Below, in pieces: positions 1 to 5,304 of a DNA stretch of 13,615 nucleotides. Every line of letters begins with the position of its first letter. Within the stretch, counting starts at the first letter, position 1. The stretch covers positions 1-13,615 of the forward strand of contig DFSK01000044.1 in the NCBI GenBank assembly GCA_002378605.1, in the 5' to 3' direction. A program made the translations under genes and the position numbers. Below the pieces are notes generated by a model that did no database searches, was not told the origin of the DNA, and saw only the letters and a program-made list of their open reading frames with translations. This stretch comes from Alphaproteobacteria bacterium UBA3439. GTDB taxonomy: Bacteria; Pseudomonadota; Alphaproteobacteria; Puniceispirillales; Puniceispirillaceae.

Positions 1-107
1 GCGATAAAGCTGCGAAGCTTTTCATCAGCAATCGCTTCGGCAGCTTCGTTTGATTCGGCGTCAATTTCGATAAGACCATCAATAATCCATTGAACTTTAA
101 CTATCAT
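1..107 (-). CDS. Unknown protein, N-terminal part only
   Basis: An open frame starts with ATG at 107 and runs off the left edge of the window, giving about 35 codons. The visible start reads MIVKVQWIIDGLIEIDAES and continues with an alanine- and glutamate-rich stretch. The start is supported by a GAAGG ribosome-binding site at 113-117, five bases upstream. It overlaps the end of the Sel1-repeat gene by 11 bases, so the two are probably translated from one message. There is no signal peptide in the visible part. I do not recognise the family, and too little is visible to assign a function. Confidence 0.6.
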   Translation of the reverse strand, partial: MIVKVQWIIDGLIEIDAESNEAAEAIADEKLRSFI

Positions 108-774
108 TTTTGCCTTCTTTGCCTGTGGCTGGCAATGGTTTGAATTTATATTTGTCAAAAAGGGTCTGGGTTTTCATTTGCAATTCGACAAGATTCTTGC
201 TGTCGATTTGAGATTCGGCATCGTCACGCGCATCGCTTGTCTCGGGCAGATTGATCGCGGCGGCAATTGAATACCAGATATAGGCATTGCCATAATCGGG
301 TTCGGCGAGAATGGTTAAATGATAATTGGCAAATTGCGGAATTGCGTTTAGATCGTTGGCGTCGATGCGCGCTTGTAATGCCTCGCCAACGCGGCTACGC
401 ACTTCATCCGCCACTTTTGGCGGCAGCAAATCAACAATATCATTGGCCAAATCTTCGGCATCTTCAATGCCGCCAAGCTGGGCCTGCCATGACCAGAACA
501 GCGCATCAACATAATTGCGAGGGCGGCCCTTGCCAGCATTCAGCAAGACCGCAAGATTATGCTGCGCGTCATGGCGTGCCATTTTGGCCTGTGCTTCAAA
601 CAGGGTTATGGCATGGGCGTAATTTCGGTTTTTGACCGCCTTTACCGCTTCTTTGAAAGCCTTGTTTTCCATCTGGGTCTGCGGGTCGCTGGCGCTGACA
701 GGCAGGCCGAAAAGGCAGTTAGCAATCACAAAAAGGCTGAAAAATATGCGTTTTAGTGGGGCGAAACGGGTCAT
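97..774 (-). CDS. Secreted Sel1/TPR-like repeat protein
   Basis: A 225-residue protein. Residues 1-29 look like a signal peptide: basic start (RFAPLKR), hydrophobic core, and a cleavage-like VSASD. Two helical-repeat units of Sel1 type can be seen: one around residues 70-105 (AQHNLAVLLNAGKG ... ALFWSWQAQLGG) and one around 160-205 (YGNAYIWYSIAAA). The repeats are known as protein-protein interaction scaffolds, so a periplasmic adaptor role is likely. The ATG at 774 overlaps the TGA of the upstream gene by one base (TGATG), pointing to translational coupling; a GTG at 777 is also open but less likely. Vibrio MotX, a T-ring protein, is likewise a secreted Sel1-repeat protein of similar size. 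Given the H-ring genes in this window a MotX-like role is possible, but I see no diagnostic MotX feature. Confidence 0.8.
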   Translation of the reverse strand: MTRFAPLKRIFFSLFVIANCLFGLPVSASDPQTQMENKAFKEAVKAVKNRNYAHAITLFEAQAKMARHDAQHNLAVLLNAGKGRPRNYVDALFWSWQAQLGGIEDAEDLANDIVDLLPPKVADEVRSRVGEALQARIDANDLNAIPQFANYHLTILAEPDYGNAYIWYSIAAAINLPETSDARDDAESQIDSKNLVELQMKTQTLFDKYKFKPLPATGKEGKNDS

Positions 775-1160
775 CACCGCCCCGCCATCATCACCAACTG
801 CAAATACAGAACGCGAATTTTGAATTTTGAATTTGGCCGCTGTTCATAAACAACAATCCGCGGGCGATCCACATTTTGGCGCTGGAATTCAATCAACATA
901 TTTTCAGGCAGAAATACGCCATGGCTTTCTAACGTGCCGCATGGATCTTTATCAAACGCGGTACGAAAATCAGCGTCAATCCATGTGCGGGCAAGCGCCT
1001 TGCCAAGAATATCCGGCAAAAATTCACGCACATCTTCACGGCTGGTGAAATGTCGCTCGCCGTCATAGAGCGAAAATGATGGCTTGCTCGTTTCGGCGGG
1101 GCGGGTTGCGGGCAATTGTTTTGCCACGGGAACCAGCGATGTGTTTTGTTGCTTTGCCAT
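774..1160 (-). CDS. NHLP / nitrile hydratase alpha-like small protein
   Basis: A 128-residue protein with no signal peptide or membrane segment. After a low-complexity start (about 1-28), residues 48-108 resemble the nitrile hydratase alpha-subunit N-terminal domain and the derived NHLP leader of RiPP precursors: ARTWIDADFRTAFDKDP, then an LESHGVFLPE turn, then a beta strand ending VVYEQRP. This matches the family pattern of helix, W-D-x-x-F, D-P, G-x-x-L-P, V-x-E. The metal-binding Cys cluster of real nitrile hydratase is absent, and there is no Gly-Gly site or core peptide as in RiPP precursors; the tail ends in a basic/hydrophobic stretch. The start has an AAGG site at 1167-1170, six bases upstream. 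It heads a minus-strand operon with the Sel1 protein and a truncated gene, divergent from a hook/rod gene. The fold assignment is by eye; the function is unknown. Confidence 0.75.
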   Translation of the reverse strand: MAKQQNTSLVPVAKQLPATRPAETSKPSFSLYDGERHFTSREDVREFLPDILGKALARTWIDADFRTAFDKDPCGTLESHGVFLPENMLIEFQRQNVDRPRIVVYEQRPNSKFKIRVLYLQLVMMAGR

Positions 1161-1252
1161 TCTCTGCCTTCGCTTAACAATCTGATAATATGCTGCATTA
1201 GCAACGGCTAAACAAGTTGAATTTTAAGCGTGGCGATTTGCCCAAGACATTG

Positions 1253-1285
1253 ATGCTTGGTTGCCCGCAAAAATTGGCCAAGCAT
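1253..1285. repeat. Inverted repeat in divergent spacer, possible operator
   Basis: The 8-base arms ATGCTTGG (1253-1260) and CCAAGCAT (1278-1285) are exact reverse complements separated by 17 bases. A smaller TTGC-CC-GCAA palindrome lies inside the loop at 1261-1270. The repeat sits between two divergent genes and ends 18 bases before the -24 element of the sigma-54-like promoter at 1303. It is not followed by a T-run and lies upstream of both genes, so an activator or repressor binding site is more likely than a terminator. No specific regulator can be named. Confidence 0.35.
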
Positions 1286-1302
1286 GATGATGATGACGGC
1301 TT

Positions 1303-1318
1303 TGGCATAAAATTTGCT
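1303..1318 (+). promoter_or_regulatory. Sigma-54-like promoter of the hook/rod gene
   Basis: The sequence is TGGCAT-AAAAT-TTGCT, with GG and GC exactly ten bases apart, against the sigma-54 consensus TGGCAC-N5-TTGCA. The ATG of the downstream gene is 33 bases further on. Mid-class flagellar genes in polar-flagellated proteobacteria are commonly sigma-54 dependent. Confidence 0.75.
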
Positions 1319-1350
1319 CAGAAAGGGCGAAGCAAACTACGTTAGGTCTA

Positions 1351-2157
1351 ATGATCATGATTTCGGTAATTCGCAGCGGTATGTCGGCAGCCTTGAGTGA
1401 CCTTGATGTTACGTCAAATAATATCGCCAATGCTGGAACAACCGGCTATAAAAAGCGTGAAGCCAGCTTTGTGGATGTTTACGCTGATACGGTTGCCATC
1501 GGTGTTGGTAACAAGGTTGGATCGGGCGTAACAACGCCTGAAATGCGGATTATGCGATCGCAAGGCGAATTAAAGCAAACCGGCACCGTTCTTGATTTGG
1601 CTGTTGAAGGCGAGGGAATGTTCACGCTTCGCAATGGCAGTAATTTGGGCGATGTTCTTTATACGCGCGACGGCTCTTTTTCGATTGATTTGAATGGCGA
1701 GATTGCGACGAGTGAAGGTCATAAAGTCATGTCGGCAAATGGCATGGCAATTACGGTTCCGATGCGCGCCGCCGGCATTGTTACGCAAAACGGTGTCGAA
1801 CGGCTCGGCTCGGCGGCGTTAACCAGTGTAAATATCCAGTCAGATGGAACCGTTGAGGCCACCTATGGCGGCACGAACATTGTTGCTGTTGGAAAAATTG
1901 GCCTTGCGACGTTTGCTGATGCGAATCGTCTAACTGCGGTTGGCAATAATATGTTCCGCGAAAATGCAAGATCTGGGCCGGGAAATCTGGGGCAGGCGGT
2001 AAAGGACGGCCGCGGTAAAATCCATTCGGGCGCTTTGGAAATGTCAAATATCGACATGACGGGTGAATTGGCCAAGCTGATCCGCGCGCAACAGGCCTTT
2101 TCCGGAACATCACGCCTGCTTCAATCTGAAACCGAAATGGTGCGTAAATTCCTGTAA
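1351..2157 (+). CDS. Flagellar hook-basal body protein (FlgE/F/G family)
   Basis: A 268-residue axial protein of the rod/hook family. The N-terminal signature is clear at about residues 8-36 (SAALSDLDVTSNNIANAGTT followed by GYKK). The central part contains LDLAVEGEGMF and YTRDGSFSIDLNGEI, typical of this family. The C-terminus has the partner helix SNIDMTGELAKLIRAQQAF. These terminal helices form the coiled-coil core of rod and hook. At about 270 residues it fits FlgF or FlgG (about 250-260) better than a full hook protein, but the C-terminal helix is somewhat hook-like, so I leave the symbol blank. It is a single gene behind its own sigma-54-like promoter with a weak hairpin after it, rather than part of a flgF-flgG operon. 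The start could be 1351 or the in-frame ATG at 1357, which is better spaced from the TAGG at 1343-1346. Confidence 0.9.
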   Translation: MIMISVIRSGMSAALSDLDVTSNNIANAGTTGYKKREASFVDVYADTVAIGVGNKVGSGVTTPEMRIMRSQGELKQTGTVLDLAVEGEGMFTLRNGSNLGDVLYTRDGSFSIDLNGEIATSEGHKVMSANGMAITVPMRAAGIVTQNGVERLGSAALTSVNIQSDGTVEATYGGTNIVAVGKIGLATFADANRLTAVGNNMFRENARSGPGNLGQAVKDGRGKIHSGALEMSNIDMTGELAKLIRAQQAFSGTSRLLQSETEMVRKFL

Positions 2158-2158
2158 T

Positions 2159-2178
2159 TGACCTTTGGTCATTTATTT
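2159..2178 (+). terminator. Weak intrinsic terminator after the hook/rod gene
   Basis: A short hairpin, TGACC-TTT-GGTCA (2159-2171), begins two bases after the hook/rod stop codon and is followed by TTTATTT. The stem is only five base pairs, so efficiency is uncertain. It lies in the narrow gap between convergent genes and reads well only on the plus strand. Confidence 0.4.
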
Positions 2179-2586
2179 AAGCGGAATTGTCCAGACTAGA
2201 TTTGTGATTGCCGCATCAACTGGCGGATCAATAAACAAAATCCCATTATAATCAACCGATAGCGGCTTGTCTAATGTCGTCAATAGATTGATTGGGCGTG
2301 GCCCCGACTGGCGCAGCTTTTGCGCCAAATCATCAAATGGTTTTTGCGCCAGCGATATTGTTGCCTGCATCACGGCACGATCGGCCGGAATATGCAGGGC
2401 ACCAACAAATGACGGCGCGCGTTGCCCATCAGGGCGGATGATCATTTTGCATGATCCGCGGGCAATCGATACCAAGGATAGCGATAGATGCAGCTGTTCT
2501 TGAAAAGGATTATGCTGCAGATGATGTTCGGCAAGCTGCAATGACATCTGAATTTCGGTAATTTCGTTGAATTCAGATGCGGCCAT
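2173..2586 (-). CDS. Unknown protein, last gene of the flhA operon
   Basis: A 137-residue soluble protein with no signal peptide or membrane segment. I do not recognise the family. The N-terminal 50 residues are rich in Gln, His and Leu (e.g. MSLQLAEHHLQHNPFQEQLH), then comes an alternating hydrophobic, beta-like stretch, a central helix (ISLAQKPFDDLAQKLRQ) and a final beta-like region ending NLVWTIPLK. The ATG at 2586 lies two bases after the fliA stop, with no obvious ribosome-binding site of its own, so it is probably translated by coupling to fliA. A TTG at 2592 overlapping the fliA stop is the other possible start. Its place at the end of flhA-flhF-flhG-fliA suggests a flagellar role, possibly linked to FliA or motility control; that is inference from position only. 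Confidence 0.75.
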   Translation of the reverse strand: MAASEFNEITEIQMSLQLAEHHLQHNPFQEQLHLSLSLVSIARGSCKMIIRPDGQRAPSFVGALHIPADRAVMQATISLAQKPFDDLAQKLRQSGPRPINLLTTLDKPLSVDYNGILFIDPPVDAAITNLVWTIPLK

Positions 2587-2588
2587 GA

Positions 2589-3314
2589 TCAATCAATATG
2601 CTGTGATTTAGAGATATAGGAACGCAGATTGGCAATCGCTGACTTCTTGATCTGCGAGACGCGGCCAGTCGAAACCTCCAGCACTGCCGCGATCTCAAAC
2701 ACGTTTAACTCTTCGACATAATAGAGCTGGATTACCAGCGCTTCTTTTTCGCTTAGCTCATGAAGCGCCAGTTTCAGCAATCCTTGCAATTGATGCTGGT
2801 TCAGCTTTTCTTCTGGCGAATCCTCATCTGAGGCATACCAGATCGAATATTGGTCATAAACACTATCCAGCGAGTCATGTGCATTCGCCTGAAACGCATG
2901 TTCCCATTCTTGAAGCTCGGTTTCAGACATGCTCATGGCAACGCTGAGTTCGGTAACCGTTGGCTGGCGCATCAATTTGCTTTGAAGCTGGCTTTGCGCC
3001 TTATTATAGCGCTTTTTCATCTGAATCGTTGTGCGGCAAAGATTTGAGCTTTTGCGCAGATAATCGATGATTGCGCCTTTAATGCGGATGCTGGCGTAAG
3101 TGCCAAAAGTGGCACCTTCTTTGCGCGTATATTGCTGGGCGGCGTTTACCAGACCGGTAAAGCCAACCTGCATGATATCTTCGATTTCGGTTGTATGGCG
3201 TGTTCGGCCGTGAATTTGCCAAGCGATTTTCCGAACCAAATCACTATGTGTTTTGATTAGTTCATCAACATCTATTTTCTGATTGGCATAATGATCACGC
3301 GCTGCCATGTTCAT
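2589..3314 (-). CDS. fliA: Flagellar sigma factor FliA (sigma-28)
   Basis: A 241-residue sigma-70-family factor that directs RNA polymerase to late flagellar genes (flagellin, motor, chemotaxis). Region 2 covers about residues 20-90, with the core-binding EIEDIMQVGFTGLVNAAQQY and the -10-reading FGTYASIRIKGAIIDYLR. Region 3 follows at about 100-150, and region 4 is at about 185-235, including the helix-turn-helix NVFEIAAVLEVSTGRVSQIK. The length is typical of FliA. Absence of region 1.1, and the ASIRIKGAIIDYLR sequence after GTYA, fit FliA rather than RpoD or RpoH. The start ATG overlaps the flhG stop (TAATG), a sign of coupling. Its predicted anti-sigma factor, FlgM, is encoded in this window at 10642. 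Confidence 0.95.
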   Translation of the reverse strand: MNMAARDHYANQKIDVDELIKTHSDLVRKIAWQIHGRTRHTTEIEDIMQVGFTGLVNAAQQYTRKEGATFGTYASIRIKGAIIDYLRKSSNLCRTTIQMKKRYNKAQSQLQSKLMRQPTVTELSVAMSMSETELQEWEHAFQANAHDSLDSVYDQYSIWYASDEDSPEEKLNQHQLQGLLKLALHELSEKEALVIQLYYVEELNVFEIAAVLEVSTGRVSQIKKSAIANLRSYISKSQHID

Positions 3315-4096
3315 TAACTCGTCCCGTCAAAAAATTTCACCGCATCATGCGTGCTTTTTTGGGCCTTCATCAAATGCCGCGCAAGTGACTCATAGTTTTC
3401 CGCCAGCGTTGATTTTGGCTGGCTAACACTGATCGGCTTGCGCTGGATAATCGACTGCCGGATAGCTGTTGATTGCGGTATCATACCGGCGTAATGCAAT
3501 TTTACGTCCAAAAACCGCATTGCGATGTCACGAAATTTTTTAAAGTTGGCTTCGGCAGTTTTTGAGTTCTCGGCCATATTCACCATGATTGAAAATTCGG
3601 TGATGTTTTTTTCAAGATATGCGGCCTTTAACAGCGCATAGGCATCCAAAAAGCTTGTCGGTTCGGCCACCAAAACAACCAATGCAATATCAGCCGCATT
3701 AACAAAAAATAATGTGCTATCAGAAGCGCCAGCCGGACAATCAACGATCAGATAGTCAATTTCAGACTGCAGACTAGATAAGCCAGCCAACATGCGATAG
3801 CGCGCCTGATTATCAAGATTAAGCAGTTCAATCAGTCCCGAACCGCCAGAAATGAAGTTCAGCCCAAGCGGCGCTGGCGTCATGGTTTCGGCCATGCTGG
3901 CTTTGCCCGCCAAAAAATCAGCGGTTGTGGTTTTGGGGTTGGTGCCAAGCAGAACATGGGCATTGGCAAGGCCGAAATCGGCATCAAAAAGAATGACCCG
4001 TTTGCCAAGTCGACACAGGGTAGTTGCCAGATTGACCGCCGTGTTGGTCTTGCCAACCCCGCCTTTACCGCTGGTGACTGCAATGGATGTTGCCAT
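3314..4096 (-). CDS. flhG: Flagellar number regulator FlhG (FleN/MinD-like ATPase)
   Basis: A 260-residue ParA/MinD-type ATPase. Visible motifs are the deviant Walker A SGKGGVGKT (9-17), the A' motif DADFGLANAH (38-47) and Walker B YLIVDCPAG (115-123). Family members limit flagellar number and act with FlhF; many FlhG proteins also restrain the sigma-54 activator. The protein begins only eight residues before Walker A, so the N-terminal DQAxxLR-type segment that stimulates FlhF GTPase in studied homologues is missing. The frame upstream of 4096 has no ATG, GTG or TTG nearby and encodes nothing like that motif. The C-terminus (EAL-poor, ending VKFFDGTS) lacks a convincing long membrane-targeting helix, though the last 30 residues contain a basic helix. 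It lies five bases after flhF and overlaps fliA. Confidence 0.93.
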   Translation of the reverse strand: MATSIAVTSGKGGVGKTNTAVNLATTLCRLGKRVILFDADFGLANAHVLLGTNPKTTTADFLAGKASMAETMTPAPLGLNFISGGSGLIELLNLDNQARYRMLAGLSSLQSEIDYLIVDCPAGASDSTLFFVNAADIALVVLVAEPTSFLDAYALLKAAYLEKNITEFSIMVNMAENSKTAEANFKKFRDIAMRFLDVKLHYAGMIPQSTAIRQSIIQRKPISVSQPKSTLAENYESLARHLMKAQKSTHDAVKFFDGTS

Positions 4097-4101
4097 AATA
4101 T

Positions 4102-5262
4102 TTACTCTGAACCCGTACCTGTTGGCATGATTGCTTCGTGATTGCTGAAATTCTCTTTAAGATACTGCAATAAGATGTTTTCCGAAGCAAATATTGACGC
4201 TCCGATCACTGATTTTGTTCCTGACAGAATGCTGATGCGCGCACCTTGTTCAACATAGGCAGAAAATTCACTTGCTGTTGTTTCACATTCATCAAGCTTG
4301 GTCAGCGCGATCATTGGTTCCAGATCGGCAAAACGCTGCATGGTCAATTCGATCATGGCGCGGCTTGTGCTGCCCGGAATTGTGGCGATAATGCCAATCT
4401 CCTTGGCGCCGACATGCGCCTTGATTTCGGCAATTTTCTGGCTGGCCTCATCAGGCATCGCGGTTACATCAATCACCATGATATCATAATCAGTCATTTT
4501 GTTGAAATCAGTGACTGGTGTTGCCAAAGAAAGCGCGCAGACCGGTACATTCAGCAATCGGCCAAAACCTTGCAAGGACTGGTTATTTGATGCGTTCTGC
4601 CCATGCAAACTAGCAGCAATAATTTCCTTTCTCGGATGCGCCTCGCGAAGCATCGCGGTTAATTTTGCCACCATTGTCGTGCGGCCAGTACCGGTGGCAC
4701 CAACAACGAAAATCAACCTTTTTGACAATAATGCTTCGGCATGGGGATGGGCTAGCTTTTCCGCCATGCCGCCAAGAAAGGCATCACAGCCATCACCATA
4801 GGCAAGGCCAGCATAACGGGCTTTAAGAAGGTTTAGCGATGCGGCAGAAAATCCGGCGCGTTGCAATTCCAATCTCGTGCTTGCTGACAGGCTGGGATTA
4901 ACCCCATCAAGGTCGGTTAGCACCAGGCCTGACAGCATATTTTGCATTTGCGCGATATCACGGCGAAGCGCAGCGATATCGGCACCTGCAGCAGCAGGAA
5001 TTGGCATTTGTCCGTCATTCGGCGCGTTGCCAGCTTTTGCTGTTGCCGCAGGTTTAGCCAGCATTTGGCCTTTGAAAATATCGCTAAATCCGGCCTCAAC
5101 AGACGGTGCCATGGCTGGTTTAGCGCCGTCAGTCGTCGCTTCCATAACAATGCGGCCATTGCGCTTGCTGGTCGATATTATCATCGCATCTGGGCCAAGC
5201 TTTGCCCAGATTTCGTCCATTGCGGTTGCAGAATCTGCGGCTTGTACGGTTATCGTTGGCAT
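4102..5262 (-). CDS. flhF: Divergent FlhF (SRP-type GTPase, degenerate motifs)
   Basis: A 386-residue protein in the flhF position. An N-terminal B-type region (1-50, with DEIWAKLGPDAMIISTSKRNG) is followed by an Ala/Pro-rich linker, an N helical domain (about 95-175) and a G domain (181-386). FlhF normally marks the pole for flagellar assembly through a GTP-dependent dimer. Here the P-loop reads GATGTGRTT (188-196): Lys is replaced by Arg194. The G2 DTxR motif is gone (AASLHGQNASNN in its place) and G3 DTAG is IDVTAMPDE (264-272). G4 TKLD (321-324) remains, while the closing loop has SGT instead of the usual GQ. The frame is intact with no stop or shift, so the protein is probably made but may not hydrolyse GTP normally. 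A strong GGAGG site precedes it, and the gene sits between flhA and flhG. Confidence 0.9.
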   Translation of the reverse strand: MPTITVQAADSATAMDEIWAKLGPDAMIISTSKRNGRIVMEATTDGAKPAMAPSVEAGFSDIFKGQMLAKPAATAKAGNAPNDGQMPIPAAAGADIAALRRDIAQMQNMLSGLVLTDLDGVNPSLSASTRLELQRAGFSAASLNLLKARYAGLAYGDGCDAFLGGMAEKLAHPHAEALLSKRLIFVVGATGTGRTTMVAKLTAMLREAHPRKEIIAASLHGQNASNNQSLQGFGRLLNVPVCALSLATPVTDFNKMTDYDIMVIDVTAMPDEASQKIAEIKAHVGAKEIGIIATIPGSTSRAMIELTMQRFADLEPMIALTKLDECETTASEFSAYVEQGARISILSGTKSVIGASIFASENILLQYLKENFSNHEAIMPTGTGSE

Positions 5263-5269
5263 TGTTCAT

Positions 5270-5274
5270 CCTCC
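5270..5274 (-). promoter_or_regulatory. Strong ribosome-binding site of flhF
   Basis: GGAGG on the minus strand, seven bases before the flhF ATG at 5262, fixes that start. It lies in the 42-base gap after flhA, so flhF has its own ribosome entry rather than relying on coupling. Confidence 0.8.
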
Positions 5275-5304
5275 TTTTTTGGATGACGGCAAAAGCGCCG
5301 GATC

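Noticed and set aside
774..1160. A RiPP (modified peptide) precursor cluster
   Set aside because: The leader-like domain has no Gly-Gly site, no core peptide, and no modifying enzyme or peptidase transporter in the window.
5287..5300. CGGC/GCCG hairpin between flhA and flhF
   Set aside because: The stem is only four base pairs and, in the direction of transcription, it is followed by an A-run and a ribosome-binding site, not by T residues, so it is not a terminator.
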